NCBI GenBank assembly: GCA_027625915.1
Contig: JANTQA010000036.1
Location: forward strand, 3,901,501 to 3,965,500
Length of the DNA: 64,000 nucleotides
DNA from: Anaeramoeba flamelloides
Lineage: Eukaryota > Metamonada > Anaeramoebidae
Reading direction: 5' to 3'
Positions 21,700 to 33,332 of this stretch are shown here, piece after piece (the first letter of the stretch is position 1; each line of letters begins with the position of its first letter). A model generated the notes under the pieces. The model was given only the letters and a program-made list of their open reading frames with translations. It did no database searches and was not told where the DNA came from. The position numbers and the translations under genes were made by a program.

Positions 21700-22095
21700 T
21701 TTTTTATTAAGGAAGAAGTGTAATTTAAACTCTAAATGCCTTTATAATCTAATTCCTTTTCCGAAATTTAAACCTAAAATCATAGATTTCACTATTGTTA
21801 ATTAATGAAAATTGTCTTGAAATGTCACAGTTTAAAATTAAATCCATTAAATTTCAATTCTTTTCGTTTATTATATAATATCAATCTATCTTTTGCATAG
21901 GAAGGACATGCCTATAAAAAATTATCACTATTTTCTATTATTTCCTTTTGCTTACATTTTAAACATAAAAGTTAATATTTATTTGAATTTTTTTTGATTA
22001 AGTAGTAACATCTATTTAAGTGAGTTGGTAAATGTCTTAAATTTGAATATTATTGAACTTGTAGTGATAACTTGTATATTTTTGGATTACAATTC
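21700..22095 (+). repeat. Dispersed repeat family also at 52.4-52.9 kb
   Basis: Shares CATAGATTTCACTATTGTTA-type, AAGGACATGCCTATAAAAA, CTATTATTTCCTTTTGCT and TTTTAAACATAAA in order with 52375-52930. Non-coding. Confidence 0.65.
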
Positions 22096-24050
22096 TTGAA
22101 TTTTGGTTGTTTATTTTATTTAAGGGATTAGTGTCACCATAGATTTCTCTATAATCAAGGTATGTTGTAATTAGGTATAAATGATATTAGATCACCATGA
22201 CTCAAATAGTTCTAAAAAATCTTTTATAAATCTTATTGCACAATAAATTATTTCATTTTTTACTAATGATCACTATTAAAAATTTCCATTTTGAAAAATT
22301 TTTTTTTAATTAATTTTCCAAATCTAAAAATAGAAATACCCTAAAATACAGTATTCTGGTATTTAATAATTTAGATTTAGAACTTCCAAAAGTAAATATT
22401 TTTTAAATATATAATTTCAAAGATTAACTCAATAATCGTCAACATAAAAGCACAAAGACTAATTGGTTTTGTTTACTTTTGATAAAGCTACTTATAGCAT
22501 CAATATATTTCCATGATTTGAGAAATAATTTGTCAAATAACTATCTTGGTTAGATATTTTTTTTTTAAAAAAAAACGATCGTTTTAGCAACTAATCTACT
22601 TATCACCACAAATTTAAGAAAGATATTTTGAAACTTTGGGGTCTGAATATTGATAATATATCTATTAAATTTATGGCTAAATGCAGATTTTATTCTGAAA
22701 TTGTTGGGTTTTTTATTAATACGAGGTTCATTTTTAATTGATGAGATCAACTAATAGTACTTCTTGACTGATCGATTTTTTAGAGACATTTGAACCATAT
22801 AGCACTAATGTGGTTTACCTAATAACTACATACTTTGATTCTAGGATTCTCCTTGGTAGAACCCAACCCCTTAAATATTCTTTTACCTTCTCTAAATTGT
22901 TTTTTTGTTAAACTAAAAGAATAAAAAAAAAAAAAAAATCATTTTATTAATTTTAATTATAATAAATAATACCTCATGTTTCCAGAGTGATGAAAATTGT
23001 ATAAAACAGGGGAAAAAAATTTTTATAATCTAAAAAATATAGGTAATTTAAACATTATTTTTTGATTTAATTTTTTTTAGAATAAATGGATAAAAAATAT
23101 TTGAACTTATTTTCTGAAAAAAAAAAAATTCTTTTCTGGGTTTTTATAGTCAATCAAAATTCTTTCGGTACTTGGTATCAATAAAAATTGTAAATCAAAA
23201 ATATCACAAATAACATATTTAAATATTTTATCTGGTAACGAAAGACTGATCCCTTATTTAATATTTCTAAAATAATTATTCTAGAGACTTCAATGATGTA
23301 GAACTAATATTATTTAGTTCAATACTCGAAGAATATAAGAAGATCCAAATCTTATAATAAGTGGTTATATTGTAAAAAAAAGAATTATTTTATAACTAAA
23401 ATTTTGGAATTTTTTTATTAATCTATTTAATAACCTGGTAAAAAAATGTTTGCTTTAAAATATTTTATAGAGTTTAATCGGTTTGGGTGTTGATTTTTAT
23501 TTGAAATTGAACCGTTATAATCATTTCGTTAACAAAATAATTGAATATTTTATAAATAGGGAGTGTAATATCTTTTTGTGTAAAAAATATTTTTGAGTCA
23601 ATTATGTACTTAGTTATAATTGATGGATTTTGTATGTTGTAGGGTTTCAATTGATATTAGAAAAAAAAATTAAAAATCTTTGAAATTTCTATCATTTTTT
23701 AAAAATGTGATTATTTTAATCAATATTATGAAAATATAAATCACTTTATTTGGTATTGTGAAAGATATAAATTTCTCAGAATCAATTGGAAAAAAAAAAT
23801 AGCAAACATTTTCAAAAAAAACTTAAATAAAAATGTTATCCTTAAAAAAAATACTCAAAAGCTCCTTAATCTGGTTAATCAAAATTACGAAATTTATTTT
23901 TCTTGTCGATAATTTTTCATCAAAGCTCTTATGGTTAGAAAACTTATGGTAATAAAGAAAAAATGAAAATTAAAAAAATTGAAAATAAAAAATTCCTAAA
24001 ATAGTAAAAAAATATACAAATTCGGGTACATAGTGCCCCATTTTTCGGAG
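22096..24050. other. AT-rich intergenic DNA
   Basis: No gene, no splice-bounded exon and no repeat matched elsewhere. A slightly more complex patch at about 22740-22880 (GTGGTTTACCTAATAACTAC) has no open frame. Confidence 0.6.
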
Positions 24051-24054
24051 GTAG

Positions 24055-24140
24055 TGTCTAGGTTTTTTTTAATTCAAAAGAATTGAGCAAAATCGAAGAT
24101 TTTACTCCATTCTTTTAAATTAAAAAAAAACTTAACGACA
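24055..24140 (+). mobile_element. Hairpin element, intergenic copy (core type 2)
   Basis: 86 nt, TGTCTAGGTTTTTTTT to AAAAAAAAACTTAACGACA, with stem AATTCAAAAGAATTGAGC / CTCCATTCTTTTAAATT. The core is the one used at 12895-12980. The outermost bases TGTC and GACA are themselves inverted. Confidence 0.8.
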
Positions 24141-24429
24141 GTGGAATAACAATTTATTTATCACAGTTTGTGAAATCTTATTATTAATAATCTTTCTATC
24201 GGGTTTTTACTCCTCCTGTTTCAGGACGTGGATAGTTTTAATTTGGTCATGTACATGATATAATATTTTTTTACTTTAATGTTTTAATTATTTTTCTTAT
24301 TCTCTTTTTTTATTTAGTAAATTTTCTTTGATTACCCCTCTCTCACAATAAATAAATAAATGAATGAATAAATAAATTTATATCCTTTTTTCATATTTTA
24401 TCTCATTTCACTTTTTTTATTTTTTAATT

Positions 24430-24800
24430 CTTTTTTTTTCTAATATTTTTTTAATAGTAATTTTTTTTTTAATTTAAATATAAATAGTTACAAAGAAAAA
24501 ATATTACTGTAATATCTTACGAAACAGGAAAAATTATTGTTGAAAAATCATATTGATTTCTATTATAATATTCATTGATTTTCAATTGAAAGATCAAAAT
24601 GAACATTGTCTTTTTTCTAAATGTGTTTTTCATCATTAGAGTTTTTTTCAATTTTTAAGTAAATTTATTGATTTATAAGATCTCTTTGAGGTAAATATCA
24701 ACTATTCTCTGATGTGTGTATTATTATACTTATTTCGTATTTATTCTTCGTGGGTCAATTATTAAAAAATTATTGATATTTGAAGAATTTTTTTAAAACC
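24430..24800 (+). repeat. Dispersed repeat, copy 1 of 4
   Basis: Related to 43955-44440, 44615-45120 and 53300-53970. Shared blocks include AATCATATTGATTTCTATT, TTTTTCAATTTTTAAG, ATATCAACTATTCTCTGATG and a run ending in ATTGATATTTGAA. Non-coding. Confidence 0.65.
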
Positions 24801-25373
24801 CTTTGGAACCAACAAAGTTTATTTTAAAATATCTTTTATTGAAATTAGCTGTAACTTGTTTTGTCTAAAAAAGTGGTAATTTTTCTTCCTTTATTTAAAT
24901 AATTATTATTATTATTTTTAGTTATAATCATTTTTTGAAATAAATCATATGATCTAATAAATATTTCTTTCAGATATAAATCAATCAGATGATTTAAAAA
25001 AATTTTTTAAAAGGAAATTATAGCTATTAAATATTTTTTTCTTTCTGAACAATAATCTGTATCAATTATCAAAGAATATTATTATTACCCCCCCTCCACT
25101 TTTTTTCTGAAAAAATATATACTCTATTAACTTTTGAAAAAAAAAAAATAAATAAATTAAATAAAATTCAATATTTCAACTTTGTTAGTATAAAAATAAT
25201 TTTAAAAAAAATAAGAACATTCCTCAAAAAAATAATTTCTTTTTTTGTTAAAGAATGATAAAATAAATAAAACTAAATTTTATGGTTTAAAAATTTTAAA
25301 AAATTATTTCTTTTGTAATAAAAGAAAAATGAATAATAACAAAAAAAAAAAAAAAACTATATCGATTCCAAAT

Positions 25374-25399
25374 AACATATATATATATATATATATATT
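25374..25399. repeat. (TA)n tract at the 3' end of the following minus-strand gene
   Basis: A run of TA dinucleotides that touches the TAA stop of the minus-strand gene. Confidence 0.9.
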
Positions 25400-28300
25400 A
25401 ATTCTGAATTATATCACCCAATGATAAATTATCTTCTTTATCTAAAAATATTGGAAGATTTTTTTCTTTTTCTGTTAAATTAATTTCAGATTCAATTTCA
25501 TGTATCATTGAAATAATTTCTAATGAATTGTAAATTTTTGGTTTATTTTTCATTAATTTTTGAATTAATATTTTTTTATTTTTTTTAAGTGCTTCCTTAA
25601 AAAGAATTACCCAGAACGATGCTCTTTTTTCTTCTGAAAAAGTATATAATTTTTCATTTTTCTTTCCATCATTATCCTCATCATCGTTATCGTCATCGTT
25701 ATCGCCATCGTTATCGTCATCCTTTTCCCCTCGCTTATCCTTCTTGCCAATATTATTATTAATTATCATATTGAAAGCGCTCTCCCAATGTTCATGTGTT
25801 ATATATAATTTGATCGCCTCAATTGGGCAATTCAAAATGAAAAATAACTCAGCTCTTGCATTAATTTGATCAAGGGTTGGTTCCTTTTGAGATAATAACG
25901 GGATTGAAAGAATACATTCTTCGATAATTGTACCAATTTTTGATTTGGATTGCTTTTCATTTATGAATTGTTTAACAAACCCTATCAGGCTTTTAGAATC
26001 GAATTGATATATCAAACGACACATCATTGAAAAATAGGCAGGGCTTTCGTTTCTATTTTTTTTAACAGAGTTATTATTCGAGCCTCTGTTTTGTTCTCTT
26101 TTATTTCTGGATAAATTATTACTTAAAGACAATTGATTCATTTCACCAAATTCATAAATTAATCTGCCGATTGATATATCAATTTGTTCAAGTTCTAATT
26201 CCGTTTTTAACATATTTAAAAGTGATTTCGGTTCTGTGATCATCATAAACTCCAAATCTGATCTTTTCAAATTTTTTATATTTTTTTTTTTATTTGTTTT
26301 TATTTTGAAATTTTCATTAAATTCATTATCGCCGTCATCATCATCATCATCATAATCATCCTTTTGACTACTACCACTATTTTTATTTTTCTTTTGATCT
26401 CCGATTTGTTGCTTTTTATTGATATTTGAATTAGATCTCATTTTGTTATTCAATATAAAATCCGTTTCCTTTTCGAAACTTTTCCCCTTCTTCCTATTTT
26501 GGGGGATTATTTTAATAAATTCTTTTAAATATGGAAGTAATTTTGAATTAAATGGCGAAGCCTTTTGGAATAATTCTGTTGAATAAGTTGAAATTTGTTC
26601 AATAAAATTAGAAACAACTTCATTTAACAAATCATAGCTTTGGAGTTCCGAAAGAAAACTTAAAACAAGAGCCGGCGTTGAAGTGATTTCGCTGATCATT
26701 TTTACAATGTTTCTCCTTTTGAGGCCATTGTCAGAGGGTTGCATCTCATTTAATGCATCAAACAAAAACTTGACAGTCCACCGATACATGCCCCATTGAT
26801 TTGAAATTTCGGACGCCCTCAAGGAACCTAGTTTGGTTTGTGCAAATCTAATCAATTGCTCAAGTATTGAATTCATACTTAGTGACACTAGAGCTGAATT
26901 GAAGTTGTCTTCCATTTCATTTCTTTTATCTTTGTTCATGCTCTTGTTCTTATTCTTGCTCTTGCTCTTGTTCTTGCTCTTGCTCTTGTTTTTGTCCTTC
27001 TCCCTATTCTTCTTCTTTTTCCTATTCTTGGCATTCTTATCGTCGCTTGTTAATTTGTTCAAATTTTTATCCCAAAATACGGTTTTGCATTTAATTGAAG
27101 GAATTGAGCGCCAAATTTTATTTTGAAGATTGATTGTTTGGTTTCTTTTGAAATATTGTGGCATAGGAATCGGAAATAAAAAAATCCCCGTTGGCAGGTC
27201 AAAAAATGAACAGTCTGCAGGACCTTCATTTCTGGAACGAATAATACCAACATTTTGGTAATGAATAAATGCACATTCTATTTCATTCCATTTGTTGGTA
27301 TTTTTTTTTTTTTTTTCTGAAATTCGAGGATCCTTAATCGTCGACAAAATTTCAATGCCACAGATCCTATTATCCTCAATTGGCAATGTTGATGATGACG
27401 TCGAAGATGATGACGGCAATTTTGATGAAGCTGTTGTGGATAAATTATTCTTTTGTAGATTTAAATTGAGATTGTTTGCATATGTAATTGAATGAAATGA
27501 ATTGGAATATTTTAAAAAAGAAGAATCAGCCGGTCTTCCTTTGATTGAATCCCATAATCTTAAAATCGTTCCCGTTTCCTTATGAAGCAACAAAATGGAT
27601 TTGTTGGTTAAGCCAAATTCATCAGTGATTTTTATTTTGAGAAACGCCTTGTTGATCAAATTAATTTTTTTATTGTTTTTGAAGATATGATTTAATGAGA
27701 TGCTAATTGGTGATTGCTTGCTATTAAGAACAGGGTGATATATAAAACTCCTTTCATCTCTTGAGTTGTCCTGGTTGCTTTTCACAATTGATGGGAAATG
27801 CCATACCCCTTCAAATCCGGCATACAATTTTGAATTGGCTTTTATTTTTTTGGACAAAACTTTTGTATTTTGAAGACTCATTTTTGATTCACTATTGGGG
27901 AAAAGCGTTGCGCTTAGTAGTGCCTTTTTTTCATTTGATTTATTTTTAATCACCCAAACAAAATGATTGTTGGTGATACCTATCGTTCGTTTCGCCCAGG
28001 TAATTTCTCCCTCGATCTCCTCGGAGATTAAATTGATTTCTCCTGCAGACTTCCAAGTCCACTCCTCCGTCGACCAGATCCATGCCTTAAGAATTCCGAT
28101 GTTTTCAATAACAATTGCAAAAAGTTTTTCTTCGGGTGTTTGTTTTTGTTTTTGTTTTTGTTTCTCTTTGTAAGATGATTTTTTTTTTTTCTTGTTTTCT
28201 TTTTGAATTTCAAACCTTTGGAAAAAGATCTCTACAACCTTATTTTTTGTTTTATAATTTAAACACCCATTATTTCTTTTGCTTGTTGTTTTTGTTGCTT

Positions 28301-28475
28301 GTGAGGAAGTAGGCTTATGACGAGTTAGAGTACTAACTTTTTTTTTACCAGAGTGCACAAAAAGAATATGAAGTGGGCTCGTGCATGCTTTTTCAAGAGA
28401 TAATTTATTTGACGAAACTCCACCCGGGAGTGAATATTCTCCAGAATCTATTAAATCTTGAAAAGTTGCTTTCAT
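25398..28475 (-). CDS. Large protein, possibly Rab3GAP non-catalytic subunit-like
   Basis: 1025 residues in one exon. The N-terminal half looks like a beta-propeller. Short segments recall the RAB3GAP2 N-terminal domain: a W-rich EEWTWKSAGE (about 133), ITDEFG...LLLHKETGTILRLWD (about 285-310, compare TDDFG...LLD...G...RMWKG in that family), and FIHYQNVGIIRSRNEGPADC (about 400-420). The second half is helical (NARAELFFILNCPIEAIKLYI, about 860), as in propeller-solenoid trafficking proteins. Low-complexity inserts break it: a Lys/Ser/Asn run at about 492-513 and acidic Asp runs at about 710 and 915-932. If the match holds it would activate a Rab GTPase together with a catalytic partner. HPS3/BLOC-2-like or another solenoid protein remains possible. 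It ends in TAA. Confidence 0.85.
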   Translation of the reverse strand: MKATFQDLIDSGEYSLPGGVSSNKLSLEKACTSPLHILFVHSGKKKVSTLTRHKPTSSQATKTTSKRNNGCLNYKTKNKVVEIFFQRFEIQKENKKKKKSSYKEKQKQKQKQTPEEKLFAIVIENIGILKAWIWSTEEWTWKSAGEINLISEEIEGEITWAKRTIGITNNHFVWVIKNKSNEKKALLSATLFPNSESKMSLQNTKVLSKKIKANSKLYAGFEGVWHFPSIVKSNQDNSRDERSFIYHPVLNSKQSPISISLNHIFKNNKKINLINKAFLKIKITDEFGLTNKSILLLHKETGTILRLWDSIKGRPADSSFLKYSNSFHSITYANNLNLNLQKNNLSTTASSKLPSSSSTSSSTLPIEDNRICGIEILSTIKDPRISEKKKKNTNKWNEIECAFIHYQNVGIIRSRNEGPADCSFFDLPTGIFLFPIPMPQYFKRNQTINLQNKIWRSIPSIKCKTVFWDKNLNKLTSDDKNAKNRKKKKNREKDKNKSKSKNKSKSKNKNKSMNKDKRNEMEDNFNSALVSLSMNSILEQLIRFAQTKLGSLRASEISNQWGMYRWTVKFLFDALNEMQPSDNGLKRRNIVKMISEITSTPALVLSFLSELQSYDLLNEVVSNFIEQISTYSTELFQKASPFNSKLLPYLKEFIKIIPQNRKKGKSFEKETDFILNNKMRSNSNINKKQQIGDQKKNKNSGSSQKDDYDDDDDDGDNEFNENFKIKTNKKKNIKNLKRSDLEFMMITEPKSLLNMLKTELELEQIDISIGRLIYEFGEMNQLSLSNNLSRNKREQNRGSNNNSVKKNRNESPAYFSMMCRLIYQFDSKSLIGFVKQFINEKQSKSKIGTIIEECILSIPLLSQKEPTLDQINARAELFFILNCPIEAIKLYITHEHWESAFNMIINNNIGKKDKRGEKDDDNDGDNDDDNDDEDNDGKKNEKLYTFSEEKRASFWVILFKEALKKNKKILIQKLMKNKPKIYNSLEIISMIHEIESEINLTEKEKNLPIFLDKEDNLSLGDIIQN

Positions 28476-28479
28476 TAAA

Positions 28480-29630
28480 AATAGAGATAATTAAAAAAAA
28501 ATGATAAATTTTGAAAAATTTCTTCTTTCCTACATATTATATCTCACGTGAAACTAACCTGATTTTGAAGAAAATGTGTTGTTGGTTCATAAATTTGTTT
28601 GTAATTCTTGACTAGAGTTTGATTAATCAAAGGGCAAATTTCTTCACTTCATTTTCCAGTTTTCCTTTTTTTAATTATGGTTTAACAGAACCTACCTGTA
28701 ATATAATACTTGTTACAGGAAAATGAAATAAATCAAGTGAATTTATTCGCCTTTTTTCGTCAACAAAGACCGGTATATAGTTCTTATGGTTAATTCTTTT
28801 AACAAAAGAATACATTAATCTTAATTTTTATTAGATCAAAATCTTTGAAAATTTCATTCGAGATTTGAGGACTACATTTTAAGGCGAAAATAGTAAAGCA
28901 ATGTATAAAACCACCCTTGAAAAGTTTATGTCATCAAAGTAATATTTGTCCAAGTAGTTTTTCTTTGAGAAAAAAAGTTAATTTGTGAAATTTCACAATT
29001 TCCTCAATTTTTGTCTTGTTAGAACATGCTAAAATTTGATGATTAAAATATTTTAGAATTTCCATTTTCAACTTTCTGAACTCACACTATTTATTTGGAG
29101 TTGTTCTACATATTTTATAAATTTGCTTTTACAAGTTTAAAATGTTCTCAAATTTGAAATGAACTTGAAAATCCCCAAAAGCCATTTTTTGCAATTATTT
29201 TTGTTGTTATTTTCAATATTCATTTTCATTGAAAAAGATTTGAAAAAAAAGTAAGATGTGTAAAAAAGTAAAGATGACAAAAAATGTTTTTTTTTTTCTT
29301 CCAATTTCTTCTGTGTGAAAATTTTTTGTGAGAAGTGAAAGTGAAATAACACAATTACTCAACCCCCTCAAGGGTCGGAACGTTGTCCTTAACCTCAAGA
29401 TATTTTTATCAAGATCAAAATCAAAAAAATTAATTTCATTTTCGTTTTCAAAGATTAAAAAACCTAATTATTTTCAAAATAACAATATTTGTCTAGTATG
29501 ATTTTTAAAAAATTAATTTTAATAAGTCAAAATTTTTTAAAATTGAAAAAAAAAAAAAAAATTGATAAAATTTATAAAAATTTACTTTTTTTTTAATATT
29601 TCAAAGAGAGAGGATTAATTTGCTCTTATA
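28480..29630. other. Intergenic DNA upstream of the large minus-strand gene
   Basis: Contains a CAG|GTTAGT donor-like site on the minus strand near 28558, but no in-frame upstream exon could be built. A loose inverted pair (CTTCATTTTCCAGTTTTCC near 28650; GGAAAATGAAATAAATC near 28720) is visible. Otherwise unremarkable. Confidence 0.5.
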
Positions 29631-29633
29631 TAG

Positions 29634-30185
29634 TGTTTAGGTTTTTTTTATTTTTATTTTGTTTAGAAAACCAATAGATTTTTGAAACAAAAAAAGGCAT
29701 TAAAAAAAAAGCACTGTTGGGTTTTCTCGGGTTTTCTTTTTATTATAAAATCAATAGGTTTTTTTAGAATAAACAGAAAACTTAATAAAAGTACCATTAG
29801 TTTTTTTTTTTTTTTTTTGGTTTTAGAAATGAAGAGAAAATTTATTTAATTATTGGTTTATTTCTCAAATTACTACGAAAAATAGAGTTAAATTATCTGG
29901 GATTTGATGAATTGATAAAAATCAAAGATTTTTCTCTATTTATTTGAATTTTTAAAAAGCGTGGTTAGGTTTTCTTGAGAGTTTTATATTTATTTGTGAA
30001 TTATTCTAGGTTTTTTTGAGATTTTCTATTTTATTTGGAAAAAAGATAGATTTTCGTTCGGTTTTTTTGAGTTTTCTATTTATTTGGAAAATCAATAGAT
30101 TTTTGTTAGGTTTTGTTTACTTTAAAAATAAACCGAAAATTTTAATAGATTATTGGTTTATTTCTAAATTAAAAAAAAAACAAAC
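29634..30185. mobile_element. Cluster of hairpin modules, left part
   Basis: Multiple copies of TAGGTTTTTTT, AAAATCAATAGATTTT and AAATAAACCGAAAATTTTAAT joined head to tail and inverted. It contains all core types seen in the single hairpins. Together with 30720-30833 it brackets a mariner-like element. Confidence 0.65.
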
Positions 30186-30717
30186 CCCAATTCCAAATTA
30201 TTGACACACCAAAATCCAATTTGTGAAAAAAAAAAAAATTATTTAATCAATTCAAGAAGATTTACCCAATTAGAACCACTCACTAATTGAAATGTTAACA
30301 CTTTTTTATAAATTACAATACTCACAAAACAATAAATAAATAATTATCAATACAAATAAATCAAGGTTGTGTTAAAATTTTGGAGAGAGCAAAACAAAAA
30401 AATACATTAGTACATTTGTAAAAATTCTATTAGGATTATTGATCGATCAAAGGTTTAGATACTACCAACTAATTTTATTTGAGTTCTTCTATTTAAAAGA
30501 ACCCAACTCTATCCTAATATCAATAGTTGTAAAAAATTTTGTTCCAAGGAAGCATATAACTTAATTAAAACAATAAATGAAAACAAAAACAAAAAGATGA
30601 AAAAATGATTTTCATATTTTACAAAAATCAAAATTATCTCCAATTTCAATGCAATTGTATTATTGTGATTGTTTGGAACGTTTTAGCTGTGTAGAAAATT
30701 TTGAATTTTAGTTTAGA
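30186..30717 (+). mobile_element. Mariner-like non-autonomous element, copy 3
   Basis: Begins CCAATTCCAAATTATTGACA and ends TGTGTAGAAAATTTTGAATT. Internal blocks GAGAGCAAAACAAAAAAATA, TATTGATCGATCAA, TTAGATACTACCAACTAATT and AAAAAATGATTTTCATATTT follow the order of the other copies. It lies within the hairpin cluster, apparently as an insertion. Confidence 0.7.
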
Positions 30718-30719
30718 AT

Positions 30720-30833
30720 ATTTCACAAATAAAATAGAAAACCTTAAAAAAAACCTAGAACATTTCACAAATAAATAGAAAACTCAAGAAAACCTAGGTA
30801 CTCTACGACACTTTATGACACTTCTCATAAGGT
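30720..30833. mobile_element. Cluster of hairpin modules, right part
   Basis: Reads TTCACAAATAAATAGAAAAC, CAAGAAAACCTAGG, TCTACGACACTTTATGACAC. This is the reverse complement of the left boundary of the composite at 10287 (GTCAAGTGCC..CCTAGGTTTTCTTGAG), so it is the opposite end of the same kind of composite. Confidence 0.65.
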
Positions 30834-31184
30834 TTTTCTTAATTTCAGGGTTAAAAAAAAATTATTTACTTTTTTATTTATTTATCAAATTATAGTGATT
30901 GTTGAAATCTAAACAAGGTTCAAAAGAAAACATAAAACCAAAATTTATATAAATTAAATGTACCCAAATTGAAGATTTTGGTTTTAAATATTCATAAAAT
31001 ACAATGTTATGGATTTTCAGGTTAATAAGATTCTCCGATTTGGATGAAATCGACTTTAAGATTTTAACAATAGGGATTAATTAATATTAAGAAATTTCAG
31101 ATTAAAATAGATTTAAGGATTAGTGAAAAATAAGTTAAATAAAATATATTAAAATTGTCTTTTTCACAATCATTTAGCAATTAA

Positions 31185-31965
31185 AACAGAGAGTCATGAA
31201 AAAAATCCCCGACTTGATTTTTAATTTTCAATATTATGAAAATTGATGTGTAATTTCTTTTGTTTAAAATCAAATTCCTGTTTTTAAGAATCAAACTTTT
31301 AATATTATAACCCGTCCACTTATTAGAATGATTATGAATGAAATTGAATAGTTCAAAGCATTTTTCAATCAATCAATCCAAAAAAAACAATGATAAAAAT
31401 TATAAATTTCCAAACTCCTTGAAAACCTCTATAAAACTGGATTGTTTTTCAAAAAAAGTAGATCAACTTATACCTATGTATGTTATCAAACAATTACTCG
31501 AGTATTTTATAAACATCCTACTTTGATGAACTTTAGGTAGGTTTATTACCAATTTCATAAAATATTTGATTATTTTTAAAAAAGGATTTGGTTTTACAAA
31601 AAAGAAATTATACAATACTATTTGCTGTAAAATAAATTGAACACAATTTTCATTCAGAAAATCAAAAAAAGATTTCAAAAATTATGGAACAATTCTAATT
31701 TTGAATTACTGAAAGAAGCTTCAACTTTTAATTTCTATTTTTTAATTCCATAAATCAGCCCTAAAGTATTAACCTACTCTATTTACAAATTGGGGACCAA
31801 GATGACTTTTTTTAATTCTTGGGATGTGATTATTTTTTGGAAAGCTGACTGAAAATTTTGATAATTTTTTATTTTGCAATTAATAGTAATTTTCCTAATA
31901 TATACAATTAAAAATCTTATCCGGTATTTTTTTCATGTCCGTTATTCTTTTTATGACTATATAAC
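31185..31965 (+). mobile_element. MITE with 105-bp ends, copy 2, carrying an insertion
   Basis: Follows 2313-2815 closely: GAAAAAAATCCCCGACTTGA at the left, TAACCCGTCCACTTATTAGA and CTATAAAACTGGATTG in the middle, and ATTTTTTTCATGTCCG at the right. About 255 bp (31625-31880) interrupt it before the right end. No ORF. Confidence 0.7.
31625..31880 (+). mobile_element. Repeat inserted into the MITE
   Basis: Not present in the 2313-2815 copy but matches the stand-alone copy at 5985-6195 (AAATAAATTGAACACAATTT, TTAATTCCATAAA, GGAAAGCTGACTGAAAATTT). It is therefore a separate mobile family inserted after the MITE. Confidence 0.6.
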
Positions 31966-32362
31966 CCTTTTTTTCAGGAAGGTTTATTTTGAATTTTAAT
32001 ATTTTTTAAAAAAAGAGAATTTTTCAGAAATCCAAAATGAAAATTGTAAGATCCATATATTGGAAGGAAGAGTTAAAATATTTGATTTTTGGGCTTTTAA
32101 TGGATATTTTAATTATCCTTTTACTTGTTAAATAAAAAATAAAAAAATGCATTTTTTAATAGCGCCAAATAAAGTCATAAGTTATTAAAAATAATAATTG
32201 ACAAACTATTATTATTTTTAATTTTTAATACGTTCCAACTTATTAGTCTTTCAATAATCAATTCAGATTGTATAAGAAAAAAAAATAAAAAAATTCCATT
32301 TTTTAATGGAAATTTAAATTCATATAAAGTCGAAGATAGATCACCTAATATCCTAAATAATA

Positions 32363-33332
32363 AAACCTAACACAAGATAATCTTTTTTTTCATTTTTCAG
32401 GGTTTCAAAACTTATAATTATATTCAGACCCTTTTTATAAATAATCCAGAAATCAATTTGAGTACAACCTTAAAAGCCTTGAAGGTTTCTAACATCATTC
32501 TTCACTATTTCTCTTAATTTATTGAAAAATTTCGAAATTTATTTTTGCAATTTCCTTTTTGACTTTAAAAGAAAAACAGTTTTAGACAAATCTCATATTC
32601 TGTAATTCTTGAGAGATTTTTTCAAAATAAAAATTATTGTTATGATCTGTTCTTAGATTTTGATCCACAATCCGAACTCGTAAAATTGAAAACGAGAAAG
32701 AAGTAAATCAATAATTAATTAATTATTTTTTTGAAAGTAAAATGGAAGAGTTTTTTAATGAATCTCGGCTCATTTTCGGATACAGTTTGAAGAAAAAATA
32801 TGACCATAGGAGTAGCGAGAACTTGATTCAAAATTTTAACCATAAGAGAATTGGTGCCATTGCTGATCTTTTCCTTTTTTCACTACTTGAATAATAAAGT
32901 CGTGAATTTTTGGTTGAATCAATTATTTTCCAATCTAAACGAGAAACACAATTTGTGGTTCTCATATCAGATTGTCCGATTTATAAATTTCTTACAAAAA
33001 ATGCTGAGAAAAAAAACTCAAATATGATCAGATTCTTCAAAAAAGATTAAAGTATTCTTCGTTACATGGAGATTTTGGAAGACTTTTTTGAACCAATTAA
33101 ATTTTCTCATAAAGCTCACTTCATTAATTTTTTTGATCAATTTTTTGAATCTTAAACAAGAAACATTTCTTTGAATCTGAAAAAGGTTGTTAGAGTTAAT
33201 GGTGAATTCAAATCATTTTTAAGAAAAATAAATAAATTGATATTATTTTTTTACAAAGAAATAAAAATTGTGTTTACTTGATCTTCAAAAATTTATGTTT
33301 TTATTCTTTCGTTTCTTTCGGTTAAATACAAA
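32363..33332. other. Intergenic stretch upstream of the NT-C2/DIL gene
   Basis: Begins with a fragment of the 530-bp foldback family end (CACAAGATAATCTTTTTTTT...TTTTTCAGGG, 32363-32415). An ATG at 32741 opens a 50-codon frame (MEEFFNESRLIFGYS) in less repetitive sequence; it has no recognisable family and I do not call it a gene. Confidence 0.45.

Noticed and set aside
28473-28570. Upstream exon of the large minus-strand gene using the GTTAGT donor near 28558
   Set aside because: No combination of phase and start codon gave an open join to the frame beginning at 28475.
32741-32893. 50-residue ORF MEEFFNESRLIFGYS
   Set aside because: Short, with no family and no splice-bounded continuation found; left as a note in the intergenic entry.
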